This document shows positions 52,715 to 61,842 of a DNA stretch of 64,000 nt, piece by piece. The DNA is taken from contig NZ_JAGIOF010000001.1 of the NCBI RefSeq assembly GCF_017876535.1, positions 1,426,001 through 1,490,000 of the forward strand, written 5' to 3'. Both the position numbers and the translations under genes were made by a program. Origin of the DNA: Paeniglutamicibacter kerguelensis (lineage in GTDB: Bacteria; Actinomycetota; Actinomycetes; Actinomycetales; Micrococcaceae). Position 1 is the first letter of the stretch. Every line of letters begins with the position of its first letter. Under the pieces are notes generated by a model. The model ran no database searches and had not been told where the DNA came from. It saw only the letters and a program-made list of their open reading frames with translations.

Positions 52715-55393
52715 CTAGCGTGCGGACTCCAGCGCGTGCAATACATGGCCAACGCAGAGACGCTGGGCCGCCAGCGAACGCACCAGTGCGTCGCGCTCTT
52801 CCAGCAGGATCCGGCGCAGCGCCCGCGGGGCGGCCGGGTGCTCCTGAAGCCAAGAGTCGACTTCCAGCACCACGGGGTGGACCTTCGCGTCGCCAAGGTT
52901 CTGCGAGGCTGGGAAGAGCCCGCGGATCACGCGTGTGGCCAGGCCCATGGTCAGCGTTTCCCAGATGTCCTCGAGGGACGGCCAGTAGGCGGCGTAGTGT
53001 GCATCGAGCAGCTCGTGGCCGCCGAGCTGGAAGCCCGCGGCGGTTGCGCTGATCGCCTCGTTGGACAACGCCGCGCCGTTGGCGTCGTGGCCGGAGATGA
53101 CCGCCCCGAATGCCGCGGCCTTCACCGCCGCGTCGGGGCGGGCCGCCAGCGCCAGCAGGCGGCCGGAGGTTGCAACGGCGGACGGATGTGCCGCCGCGTC
53201 CGCTTCCATGGCTGCACGCGCTGCCTCGTCGAGGCGTCCGGTGGCGGCCTTTGCCTGCCACAGGGCCCAGCGCAGGTCCTCGTCGACAACCAGGGAATCC
53301 CAGCGCGGTTCACCTGCCAGCAGCGAATCCACGACGTCGGTGGCCACGTGGCCGCGGGCCAGCTTCGCCAGCGCGCGGGCCATTGCGATCTGCGCGTCGC
53401 TGCCCGGATTTGCCCGGTCCAGCCAGGTGACAAGCGCGTCGGCAAGCGCCTGGCGTTCGTCGGCCCGCAATTCGGGTGGCAGGTATTGTCCGATTGCGGT
53501 GTTGGCCTGTTCAAGCAGGAAGGCGAAGACCGAGACCTCGGTGACCGATTCGGCGTGGGCGCGGACTGCGGCGAGGAAGTCCGTGGCCGCAAGCCTTGCA
53601 TCGCGGACCATGTTCCACAGCGCGGCCCAGCAGCTGGCGCGCGCCAGCGGATCCCCGAGCGTGCCCAGGTGGCCCAGGAGCGTTTCCAGGGAGCGTTCAT
53701 CGAACGCGACCATGGCGTAGGTGGCGTCGCCGTCGTTGGGCAGGATGAGATCCGGGCATCGTTCGCCGGCCAGGAAGTCGAGGGCGACCCCGGTTCCGGT
53801 GAGTTCCACCGCGTGGCTGGCGGTGCGGGTCAGCTCGCCGTCCACCAGGTCGAAGAGGCCGACGTTGAGCACGTGCGGGTGGGTGATCGGGGTGTTGGTC
53901 AGCGGGTCGATGCCGGACTGGGTGAGCCGCGCCGCGGTGACCAGCCCCTCTGATTCGGTGAGTTCGATGCCCAGCACCGGGACGCCGGCCGTCTTCAGCC
54001 AGGCATCGGCCCAGGAGTCCATGTTGCGTCCCGAGGCATCCTCGAGAACCGCAAGGAAATCCTTCAGCGAGGTGTTGGAGAATTCGTGGACGCGGAAGTA
54101 CTTGCGCGAGGCGTCGCGGAACGCTTCGGCGCCGACGTAGGCGGCGAGCTGCTTGAGCACCGAGGCGCCCTTGGCGTAGGTAATGCCGTCGAAGTTCTGC
54201 TTGGCGGCTTCGAGGTCGGTGATGTCGGCGACGATCGGGTGCGTGGTGGGCAGCTGGTCCGCGACGTAGGCCCAGCCCTTGCGGCGGTTGGCGAAGGTGA
54301 TCCAGGCGGTGGAGAACTCCGTGGCCTCGTCGTTGGCCAGGGTGCCGATGTAGTCGGCGAAGGACTCCTTGAGCCAGAGGTCATCCCACCAGCTCATGGT
54401 GACAAGGTCGCCGAACCACATGTGGGCCATCTCGTGCATGATGGTATTCGCGCGGGTCTCGTGCTGACCCTCGGTTGCGCGCGAGGTGAAGACGTAGCCC
54501 TCCGTGAACGTGACCAGGCCCGGGTTTTCCATGGCGCCAAGGTTGTACTCCGGCACGAACGCCGAATCGTATTTGCCCCACGGGTAGGGGTAGTCGAAGA
54601 GCTCGTGGAAGAAGTCGAGTCCGGTCTTGGTCAGGTCCAAGATGTTTTGCGCGTCGAAGTGCGTGGCGATCGAGGCGCGGCAGGTGGCGTTCAACGGGAT
54701 GACCAGTTCGCTGCCGTCGGACAGCGTGCGGGAGTAGCTGTCGGTGGCCACGAAGTAGGGCCCGGCAAGCACCGCGGTGATGTAGGTGGAGATCGGCAGG
54801 GTCGGGGCGAAGTTGGTGGTCGCGGTGCCGTCCCCGTGCTCTTCGACACCGGAGGCCGACTGGTTGGAGGCTACGTGCCATTCCCGGGGCGCGCGCACCG
54901 TGAAGGTGAATGGGGCTTTCAGGTCCGGCTGCTCGAAGTTGGCGTAGACGCGGCGGGCGTCGGAGGGCTCGAACTGCGTGTAGCAATATGTCAGGCCGTC
55001 GGCCGGGTCGACGTAACGGTGCAGGCCCTCGCCGCTGCGCGAGTAGTAAGCCGTGCCGTCGACAACAAGCGTGTTGGGGGAGTCCTCACCCGGGAGCAGG
55101 TTTTCGAGGTAAATGCGGGAACCGGTCACGGCAGTTGCGGGGTCGACAGCCACGCCGTTGAGCGTAATGGAACGGATGGATTCGTGGATGAAGTCCACGA
55201 AGGTTTCGGTCGTTTCCTCGGCGGAGAACACGATCGTGGTGGTGGACCTGTAGCCGGTCACCGAGGCATCGCGGGCCTCCGAAAGGTCTAGTTTCACCTG
55301 ATAGGAATGCACGTCAAGGGTCTGCGCGCGCCATGCCGCTTCATCGCGGGAGAGGTTTTCGTTCGGGCCGGAGATTCTCTGTAACTGATCCAC
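52715..55393 (-). CDS. pepN: aminopeptidase N
   Basis: An 892-residue M1-family metallo-aminopeptidase. GAMEN (substrate recognition) is followed by HEMAHMWFGDLVTMSWWDDLWLKESF with the zinc ligands HExxH-x18-E, both near residues 290-340. The N-terminal beta domain begins near SRDEAAWRAQTLDVHSYQVKLDL, and the C-terminal ~450 residues are the ERAP1-like helical domain typical of actinobacterial PepN. It cleaves N-terminal residues from peptides in the cytoplasm. The start is uncertain: GTG at 55393 keeps the conserved N-terminus with few extra residues, but has no clear ribosome-binding site; an ATG at 55483 would add 30 residues. Confidence 0.92.
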   Translation of the reverse strand: MDQLQRISGPNENLSRDEAAWRAQTLDVHSYQVKLDLSEARDASVTGYRSTTTIVFSAEETTETFVDFIHESIRSITLNGVAVDPATAVTGSRIYLENLLPGEDSPNTLVVDGTAYYSRSGEGLHRYVDPADGLTYCYTQFEPSDARRVYANFEQPDLKAPFTFTVRAPREWHVASNQSASGVEEHGDGTATTNFAPTLPISTYITAVLAGPYFVATDSYSRTLSDGSELVIPLNATCRASIATHFDAQNILDLTKTGLDFFHELFDYPYPWGKYDSAFVPEYNLGAMENPGLVTFTEGYVFTSRATEGQHETRANTIMHEMAHMWFGDLVTMSWWDDLWLKESFADYIGTLANDEATEFSTAWITFANRRKGWAYVADQLPTTHPIVADITDLEAAKQNFDGITYAKGASVLKQLAAYVGAEAFRDASRKYFRVHEFSNTSLKDFLAVLEDASGRNMDSWADAWLKTAGVPVLGIELTESEGLVTAARLTQSGIDPLTNTPITHPHVLNVGLFDLVDGELTRTASHAVELTGTGVALDFLAGERCPDLILPNDGDATYAMVAFDERSLETLLGHLGTLGDPLARASCWAALWNMVRDARLAATDFLAAVRAHAESVTEVSVFAFLLEQANTAIGQYLPPELRADERQALADALVTWLDRANPGSDAQIAMARALAKLARGHVATDVVDSLLAGEPRWDSLVVDEDLRWALWQAKAATGRLDEAARAAMEADAAAHPSAVATSGRLLALAARPDAAVKAAAFGAVISGHDANGAALSNEAISATAAGFQLGGHELLDAHYAAYWPSLEDIWETLTMGLATRVIRGLFPASQNLGDAKVHPVVLEVDSWLQEHPAAPRALRRILLEERDALVRSLAAQRLCVGHVLHALESAR

Positions 55394-56212
55394 CAGACCA
55401 TTGAAACATGAAAGGAGCGCTTGACAATATTGCGAGGCAAAATTGTCGCAAATACGCCACCATGTTGCGTCGCGCGGTGTCATAGACGTGAAGCGGGGGA
55501 CGCGAGGCGTGGTTCCAGGTAGCCGGGGGACAACGGTGAGAAACGTGGGGAACCGTGGTTGCGGCGTCCCTCTCGTCGTGATGTTGAGGTGGGAGTTTCC
55601 TTGACGGAGAGGGACCAGAGCTCAGTGGGGCAGGCTCCGGGAAAGGGCATGCCCGGCCGGTTGAGCGCGATGGCTTAGCGGGCCTTGGCTCCTGCCCTTC
55701 TCACGGGTTGTGCCAACCAGCCCTTGCGGTCTGCTGCTCATGGTGCGGCCGGAATTTTTCTGGTCGGGGAATCCCGATTCCAGTAGTCATTTCAGAAGGC
55801 GCCTCAAGACGCGTACATGCGTGCGAACTGTCGAATTCCGTTCGGGCCGGTCAAAAGCGTTTCAGGACCCGAATGGCGCGCGTTGAAGGTTACGAGGAGT
55901 GTTGGTTTCAAACCCCACGAACGGCGAGCGCGGAGCATGGACAATAGCGCGGGTGTGCTTCGGGCACCCCCTATCGGAGCGGGCTCAAGTAGGGAGTGCC
56001 CCTCAGCGCAAACTTGAAGGTGAGACGTGCTTAAACACGAGTTGGGAAACGTTTCGCTGCCGGCATTCCATTTGTGGTCCCTACTCCTCCCTACTCGCAT
56101 CTTTACAGGCAGCCTGCGGGTAAGCAATGCTGAATACGCCGTGACTAGTCGACACGCGGCAAGGCGGCTTTGGGTGTCGGAGGCAGTACACAAATGAAGA
56201 AGGCGATGGCCC
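55394..56212. other. 820-bp stretch without a supported gene
   Basis: It contains the pepN promoter region at its left end. Frames up to 147 codons on the minus strand have non-coding composition. Inverted arms GTCCCTCTC and GAGAGGGAC occur near 55567 and 55607. I looked for a tRNA near the TTTCAAACCCC sequence around 55908 and could not fold one. Confidence 0.4.
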
Positions 56213-57229
56213 ATGGATGAGATCCGGTTGCGCGTGAAAGACGCCATACGATCGAGTCAGCGCGGATTGAACCAGTCGTTAATCGCCCGCGAGATCGGCA
56301 TGAGCACGGACGCCCTGAGTCGTTCGCTCAATGGACAGCGGAACTTCAATGCGGGGGAACTTGCGAGGCTCGCAAATGTACTGGAAGTTTCCCTGGGATG
56401 GTTGATCACCGGCGATCCGCGTCCCGATAGCTACGTGGACGAATCGATGGATCCAGTCCCTTGGCGTCGCGACCAAATTGCGGAAACGGTTGCATTTCCT
56501 GCGGGGGCGTATCGGGAAGTCGGACTTACCACTGGTTCGATTCCGCATTTGGATCCTGAAATAACGCCGGAATCGGCGGCTGGCATTGTCGCAAGAGACC
56601 TCAGTGAGCTTCTCGACTTTCCCTTCGTTCACGATCTCCCGGCTGCGATCGAAGGATGCTATGGCGTTGGTGTATTCGTGGCTGCAGAAGGACCAGACTT
56701 TGATGCCCGCGCCATGCGCAACAGAGACCTGACATACATTGTGGTGCGCGCTACCGGTGCCTGGTACCAAGCCAATTTGGTGCTTGCACGTGAACTCGGA
56801 GAATTGCTGAGTGGACGGCAATCAGTCATTGGCCAGCGAGGCCTAGAACCCGCCAACTGGCCAAACGAGTTTGCATTGGCCCTATTGATGCCCGCCGAGC
56901 GGTTGCTCAAGATCGACTGGGATCGACAGACTCCGCGAGAACTTGCAAATTTCCTCTGGGAGTCCGGAGTCTCGGCCAAGGCCCTGATGCGAAGGCTGGA
57001 TGGACTTGGCATACGCAGGGGCCCGGCGCTGGTTCACGCCGACGAGGGGACATTGCAGCTTCTGGTCTGGCAAGATCCCGACTGCCTGAGCCATAACAGG
57101 GCAAGAGCTTATCGTTCCCCCCGGATTCCCTTTGACCTCTTCAGTGCACATCTAAAGGGAATGCGCGAAGGACGCGTCGACGGGACTTCGCTTGCCTGGA
57201 TGTTGGATACTCCACTTGCGGAGCTGTGA
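56213..57229 (+). CDS. XRE regulator fused to a degenerate ImmA/IrrE-like domain
   Basis: A 338-residue protein. Residues ~1-70 are a helix-turn-helix: LNQSLIAREIGMSTDALSRSLNGQRNF and LARLANVLEVSLGWLITGD. Residues ~120-290 resemble the ImmA/IrrE (DUF955) metallopeptidase: DLPAAIEGCYGVGVFVAAEG and then LVLARELGELLSG, at the position where active members have HELGHLLxG. Both zinc histidines are replaced (by R and E), so it is probably not a protease. Active relatives cleave repressors or sense DNA damage; this one may act only by binding. Composition is less GC-rich than the chromosome genes, in line with transfer. Its last ~40 bases are repeated 464 bases downstream. Confidence 0.72.
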   Translation: MDEIRLRVKDAIRSSQRGLNQSLIAREIGMSTDALSRSLNGQRNFNAGELARLANVLEVSLGWLITGDPRPDSYVDESMDPVPWRRDQIAETVAFPAGAYREVGLTTGSIPHLDPEITPESAAGIVARDLSELLDFPFVHDLPAAIEGCYGVGVFVAAEGPDFDARAMRNRDLTYIVVRATGAWYQANLVLARELGELLSGRQSVIGQRGLEPANWPNEFALALLMPAERLLKIDWDRQTPRELANFLWESGVSAKALMRRLDGLGIRRGPALVHADEGTLQLLVWQDPDCLSHNRARAYRSPRIPFDLFSAHLKGMREGRVDGTSLAWMLDTPLAEL

Positions 57230-57335
57230 GGCCTACCGACGGCTCGCACATAACGAACCGAGGCGTTGTCCTGTGAACTGCTTTCGGTCGACGCAAACAC
57301 GAAGGATTCATCCGTGCGCCGCAATGATTTTGGCC
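57191..57335. repeat. diverged direct repeat, copy A
   Basis: About 145 bases, starting CTTGCCTGGATGTTGGATAC inside the 3' end of the XRE gene, recur at 57655-57801 with roughly 75-80 % identity by eye, ending around CATCCGTGCGCCGCARTGAT. Confidence 0.7.
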
Positions 57336-57492
57336 TTGGATTTTGTTCGCGGCGCGGCAAATGACAGTAGGCAGCGACTTCCGTCAGGACAAAATGGCTT
57401 GGACTACGAGTAACCCTTGTATGCCAAGCCATTCCCGAAGTCGTGCCTCCAGCTGTGGTCTGGCCTCTGCGCGACTACTCAGGGAAATCGTC

Positions 57493-57576
57493 CTAGATCG
57501 CCGAAGCGATCCAGATCACCAGTGCTACGGCCACAAGAACGCCCACGATTGTCCAAACAAGGCTGCTTCCACGCAT
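57493..57576 (-). CDS. 27-residue single-span membrane protein, copy 2
   Basis: The frame from the ATG at 57576 reads MRGSSLVWTIVGVLVAVALV followed by IWIASAI and TAG, a near-identical paralogue of the peptide at 51931-52014. GGAAG lies ten bases before the ATG, as in copy 1. The upstream ~60 bases (CTTACTTCCGTT...CTTCTCATCAC) are also shared. The gene lies between two diverged direct repeats of the XRE 3' end, pointing to duplication of a small cassette. Confidence 0.65.
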   Translation of the reverse strand: MRGSSLVWTIVGVLVAVALVIWIASAI

Positions 57577-57654
57577 TTTACTTACTTCCGTTCTATTCGT
57601 TGTTCCTTCTCATCACCGGCCTGCGGAACCTCCAATTCAAGACGGGGGAATTTG

Positions 57655-57801
57655 CTTGCCTGGATGTTGGATACTCCGCTTGCGGAGCTGTGTTCCCTAC
57701 CGGCGGTTCACACCTAGCGGAACCGGGGTTCTTGTTCCGTGATCTGGTTTTGGCCGACACAGTCTCGAAGGCTTCATCCGTGCGCCGCAGTGATGGTGGC
57801 C
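57655..57801. repeat. diverged direct repeat, copy B
   Basis: Second copy of the 57191-57335 block. It repeats the last ~40 bases of the XRE gene (with A-to-G at one place and a changed stop) and ~100 bases of what follows. The spacing of the two copies is 464 bases, with the small membrane protein gene between. Confidence 0.7.
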
Positions 57802-57861
57802 TGGCATTCCGGTGAGTGGATCGATGATGAAGAATTCTTCCTCGATGCCAAAAGTACGCAT
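57802..57861 (-). pseudogene. N-terminal stub of a GCS2-family carboxylate-amine ligase
   Basis: From the ATG at 57861 the frame reads MRTFGIEEEFFIIDPLTGMP, the exact type of N-terminus found in YbdK/GCS2 glutamate-cysteine-ligase-like enzymes (MRTFGVEEE...DPxTG). An AGGTG-like ribosome-binding site precedes it. After ~20 codons the frame enters repeat copy B and loses all similarity, so the enzyme was truncated where the repeat joined. Confidence 0.55.
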
Positions 57862-58023
57862 GACGAGCACCTACTTTCGCGTGGCGATTTCCGGTCCTAC
57901 CGGTGCGACAGGGAAATCGGTTGGGCCAGTAATCGTTTGAAATCGACGTTCGTTGGAAGTGAAATCCGGCGGTTCGCCAGCCAAAAGATGTCATTAGGTG
58001 GCACCCGCCCGACATTCGGGAAG

Positions 58024-58359
58024 CTAGGAATGTTTGATTGATCCCGCATTGGCGGATCGAGTCAGCGTCATGATCCCCGTTCGCACGACGTGGGGATCCT
58101 TGGGCGGGTGGAGGGTCGTGAATCCGTAGAACGTCTCACATTCGCCACACCAGAATTCAAGTTCCCACATGGGCGATGCCAATCGAGCGGGGTCAACCAC
58201 GATTCGGACATGTTCGAAGACCAAATATTCATCTGACTGACAGGGATCACAGTTGGGGCGTGATCCCATTTCGGAACCTACTGCGGTTGCTCCGTGAATT
58301 TGGAATAGAGACGATGGCGTGGACGGACGAACAATCGTCGTGAATCGCAAACTTGTCAT
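58024..58359 (-). CDS. hypothetical protein with two CxxC motifs
   Basis: A 111-residue protein. RPNCDPCQSDEYLVFEHVRIVVD (about residues 34-57) and WELEFWCGECETFYGFTT (about 65-83) give two CxxC pairs 30 residues apart, a likely zinc ribbon. GGGGA lies eight bases before the ATG. No family was recognised. It could bind nucleic acid or protein; nothing in the neighbourhood indicates which. Confidence 0.65.
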   Translation of the reverse strand: MTSLRFTTIVRPSTPSSLFQIHGATAVGSEMGSRPNCDPCQSDEYLVFEHVRIVVDPARLASPMWELEFWCGECETFYGFTTLHPPKDPHVVRTGIMTLTRSANAGSIKHS

Positions 58360-58878
58360 GGCTTTGTCCCCGCTCCCAGATCTTGTTTTTGTCAGAAACT
58401 ACGTATTCGAGTGGCCCCAGCAGCGCTCATTTCCATACTGGGGGTTGGCGCTGTCGGTGTTCAATAGACACCTCGCGAATGTGTCTCGTTTCGGCGAAAA
58501 GTATCGTTGCAGTGTTGGCAAAACCTCTACAGGGACTTTCCACTGGCACGCGCAGCGGCTACAGACGGGTGCCGGATGCGTACGGGTCGCAACCCGCCGA
58601 CCTGCAACGCGATGCGCTCCTTTCCTCCGCGGTCGATACTTGAATCTCTGCGAAGAACACGCGTTGGGCAGGATGGCCGAAACCGGCAGCCGCCTGGTGG
58701 GTCGGCGGTTTCCCACGCTAAATGTCGCAGCTCCAAGCGCCTGAACTCGCGGTAGCCTGTAGGCGCGGGCCACGGGGGCCGCCGCCCCAGATGTGAACAT
58801 TTAACGGTACGGTGACTTCGGTGATTCTGAAGCACCTGAAATCCAGTAATTGCATCTGGACAGCCTACGATTGGGCCA
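58360..58878. other. stretch without a supported gene
   Basis: Frames of 82-141 codons exist on both strands, but none has a recognisable family or convincing start. Possibly a decayed gene. Confidence 0.4.
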
Positions 58879-59271
58879 ATGCTGTTCATGGCAGTCGAGG
58901 AAAGGTATGTCGAAGTGAGTGACCTGATTTGTGAAGTGCATTTCCCGCTCGTCATCAGTGAGGACGTGGTCTCCGGCGATCTGAACGAACGTTTCCCCTG
59001 GGTTGAGGTGGGAGAGGAATGGATCGAGGATCTTGAAGATCTTGACCCTCCTGGCGTCGCTGAATGGGACACAAGCGACGCGTGGTCGAGCGTTCCCGGC
59101 GGCGAAACGGACGAGTACGTTTACTACCTGACCGGAGATACCTCTGAGGAGATGTTGGCCGCAGCGAGGACTCTCGCGTCCCTGGAGGGCATGCCGGCAG
59201 GTGCGTATGCGATCCTGGGCGTGAGCGATCCGCTTGAATTGGGAGAGGGGCAGAAGGTCCAGCTTTCGTAA
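58879..59271 (+). CDS. acidic hypothetical protein
   Basis: A 130-residue, strongly acidic soluble protein: YVEVSDLICEVHFPLVISED, WVEVGEEWIEDLEDLD and LAAARTLASLEGMPAGAYAILGV. The even mix of strands and helices looks like a folded domain, but I recognise no family. ATG at 58879 or at 58891 (MAVEERY) could be the start. Orphan gene in the accessory region. Confidence 0.6.
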   Translation: MLFMAVEERYVEVSDLICEVHFPLVISEDVVSGDLNERFPWVEVGEEWIEDLEDLDPPGVAEWDTSDAWSSVPGGETDEYVYYLTGDTSEEMLAAARTLASLEGMPAGAYAILGVSDPLELGEGQKVQLS

Positions 59272-60055
59272 ACGGATAATTCCTCTCGACTTTTCTGGCA
59301 GCGTGGCTACAACGTCGCTTCGCGGCCACGAATCCTAAGACCGGATACGAATCGTGCGCCAGATGCCAACGAGTAGGAACGCCTCTAAGGGTGGTATGCC
59401 CTCCTGACGGCACAGGGCCACTGTCCCAGAAGCGGAACTGTCTACGGGACTCTGCAAGGTGTTGGCGCCTTGGAAATTTGAGAGTTGGATGGCAACGCGG
59501 ATGCGCCGCCGCTGGTCGCAAGCAGCACACTGTTGGTCGTCTGGATGAAGCGGTGTGGGTATGTTCTTGGGGGTCAAGTGGGCGCTGATCAGGCTAGTGA
59601 TCCCCGCGATCCGGGGCTTGCTCGACGTCACAACAGCTTCGTCTTGGCTTCGGCACTTTCTGTTTGCTTGCGGTAGTTCCTCAACCTTGCGATTGAGATG
59701 CCTAGCCCCGTCGAGTGGAACTAATCGTGACAGCCCGCACCTTGCCATGTGCAATTGCTCGGAGCACGGTTGGGTTTCGGTAGGGACAGGTGTGGGAATC
59801 TACTGGCAACCGTGCGTATTCGTTCCGGCACCAATCCCTATTGGCCGGATTCCAAACGCGGACACGGCATCATGCTCAGCAGTCTTTGAAGCGACCAATC
59901 AGGCGGCCATTTCTTGAATATTGTCGCCTGAATAGGTCCGGCCCGGTCTTCCGCCAGACGGCGCTCCTTGCAAGTTGCCTCGAGGAGAGCGGTTTGAATT
60001 GATCGGCATGAAACAAATAGAGATTGCGTTTGACTTGGGCATAGACTCAAGCGCC
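59272..60055. other. 780-bp stretch without a supported gene
   Basis: A 139-codon minus-strand frame (59335-59754) and a 120-codon plus-strand frame (59555-59917) overlap, but neither has recognisable sequence or a good start. Composition is lower in GC than the chromosome genes. Confidence 0.4.
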
Positions 60056-60907
60056 ATGAGTGATAGCCGAATTGCAATCGACTGGGAATCTGCACGCGCG
60101 AGCAACCGTGAGAACTGGGAAGACCGGGTTCCGCTGCACGAAACGGCGTACGCGATCAGTGACTTGGACGATCCGGACCATCTGACCGGAGTCATCCGAA
60201 CCGACCTGACAGCACTCGCACCTTTTCTCCCAAACGGCACGGTCTCGGGTTTGGACGTGTGCCATCTCCAGTGCCATATCGGCACGGACACGCTGTCCCT
60301 GGCCCGGGCAGGGGCTCGGGTCACCGGCGTCGATTTCTCCCCCTCCGCCCTGGAATCTGCCGCCGGACTGGCAGGTCGTCTGGGCCTAGAAGCGACGTGG
60401 GTCGAGACCGACGTTCTCGAAGCCCGTGCCGCCGTAGAGAGCGACTTCGACCTCGTTTACACCAGCATAGGAACCATCACGTGGCTTCCCGACCTGGATC
60501 GTTGGGCCGCACAAGTAGCGGGGCTCTTACGGGCCGGAGGGACGTTTTACATGCGTGATGGGCACCCTGCCCTCTACGCCATTGATGAGCATGCCGACGG
60601 ACTACAGCTTCGCTACCCATATTTTGGCAACGGCCAGGCCCAGGTATGGGACGACGAGTCCACCTACGCCGGGGACGGCAAAGTGGCTCATCCCCGAACG
60701 TTCCAGTGGGCCCACCCAATCTCCGAAATCCTCAACTCCCTCATCGGGGCGGGGCTGCAGATTCTTCGTCTCGACGAGGGTACGACGCTTCCATGGAAGT
60801 TCAGCCCCCGCATGATCGAAGTCCCGGACGGCTTCGCGTGGCCGGAATCCGAACGTGATCTTGTACCTTGCACATACACGATCATTGCCCGAAAAACGGG
60901 CAAGTAG
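60056..60907 (+). CDS. class I SAM-dependent methyltransferase
   Basis: A 283-residue Methyltransf_11/25-type enzyme. The SAM-binding motif I is LDVCHLQCHIGTDTLSLA (about residues 65-82, in place of the usual LDLGCGxG), with VTGVDFSPSALESA as motif II and FDLVYTSIGTITWLPDLDRWA as motifs III-IV. SRIAIDWESARASNRENWEDRVPLH at the N-terminus is typical of a group of small-molecule methyltransferases in actinobacteria. The ATG at 60056 is chosen for that conserved start; the ribosome-binding site is weak. Substrate unknown. Confidence 0.8.
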   Translation: MSDSRIAIDWESARASNRENWEDRVPLHETAYAISDLDDPDHLTGVIRTDLTALAPFLPNGTVSGLDVCHLQCHIGTDTLSLARAGARVTGVDFSPSALESAAGLAGRLGLEATWVETDVLEARAAVESDFDLVYTSIGTITWLPDLDRWAAQVAGLLRAGGTFYMRDGHPALYAIDEHADGLQLRYPYFGNGQAQVWDDESTYAGDGKVAHPRTFQWAHPISEILNSLIGAGLQILRLDEGTTLPWKFSPRMIEVPDGFAWPESERDLVPCTYTIIARKTGK

Positions 60908-60990
60908 ACAAATCAGGCTGGTCGCAGCCCGGTACGTGGCCGAGCAAGGCACAATTGCCATCATCGCCACCCACGATGACCACGTCGAAG

Positions 60991-61602
60991 TCAGGGGCCG
61001 CACGAGCCTCCTCGTCGATAGGCTTGCCACGACCGGCCAACAATTGCACGGGCAATACAACTCCAAATCATGAAGCTTAAGTGGGACGAGGAGCTCGCCC
61101 GGGTCACGCGGATGGTTGCTTCATCGTGGGTTGACAGGTATCGCAAGTACTGCCGAGCAACCAAGAAAGCGATACAGGAAGAGACAAGAACGAACCCTGC
61201 CCCGATCACGATGGCTGTTTTGTACTCCTCACCGGTTGCAAGCATCAGAACGACGGCAGGAACGGCCGCCGCGGCTGTTGCTCCCCAGCATGCAGCCAGG
61301 GCTTGTTGATTTACGGACGGCAAAGGCACATGCCCGGAATGAATGAATAGCCCTAGGAAAGCTCCGGCCGCAGGGACAAGGGCAACCACACCAGCCACGG
61401 GCATACCGTAGATTACCGGGATCGTGCCGTAGCCCCGGCGACCCCAACCAGCCCACAATTCTGGATCGTTGGCGGCTTCAATGATCGAATACAAGCTCAT
61501 GACACCTCCGGCGATTGCTCCAACTGCAACGCCGGCGACCATTCCGAGCAAGAACACCGGAGCGAACAGCGTTCCCAGCTTTTGTCCCGATGTATGTCGC
61601 AT
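60991..61602 (-). CDS. four-span membrane protein, function unknown
   Basis: A 203-residue membrane protein with spans at about residues 15-40, 62-88, 100-125 and 130-150, and a serine- and histidine-containing cytoplasmic tail. No family was recognised. The ATG at 61602 (MRHTSGQKL) is preferred to one ten codons upstream. It converges on the methyltransferase gene. Confidence 0.65.
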   Translation of the reverse strand: MRHTSGQKLGTLFAPVFLLGMVAGVAVGAIAGGVMSLYSIIEAANDPELWAGWGRRGYGTIPVIYGMPVAGVVALVPAAGAFLGLFIHSGHVPLPSVNQQALAACWGATAAAAVPAVVLMLATGEEYKTAIVIGAGFVLVSSCIAFLVARQYLRYLSTHDEATIRVTRASSSSHLSFMIWSCIARAIVGRSWQAYRRGGSCGP

Positions 61603-61842
61603 AGGTTCAGCGTAGGCGAAACGACAGTGCACTTAATCAATTGGAGGTGAACCGCAAATGCTCCAAACCAAGAGCGTTTGGTTCAAACGAAATGAAACCG
61701 CATAGCCCTATTCTTGTCTTCGCGGGTGACCCGAATCCCAGAATACGACGGGCCACCGGTCGTAGACGGTTTGCCGCCGTTCTTCGTCGCTGGATCAGGT
61801 CCGCTTGGGACCTTTACTGGATAAAGTGAACGGGCCGGGGGT

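Noticed and set aside
55900..55950. TTTCAAACCCC sequence resembling a tRNA T-arm
   Set aside because: No acceptor, D or anticodon stem could be folded around it.
59335..59917. Overlapping frames of 139 and 120 codons on opposite strands
   Set aside because: Neither has a recognisable motif or a convincing start; both could be chance in DNA of moderate GC.
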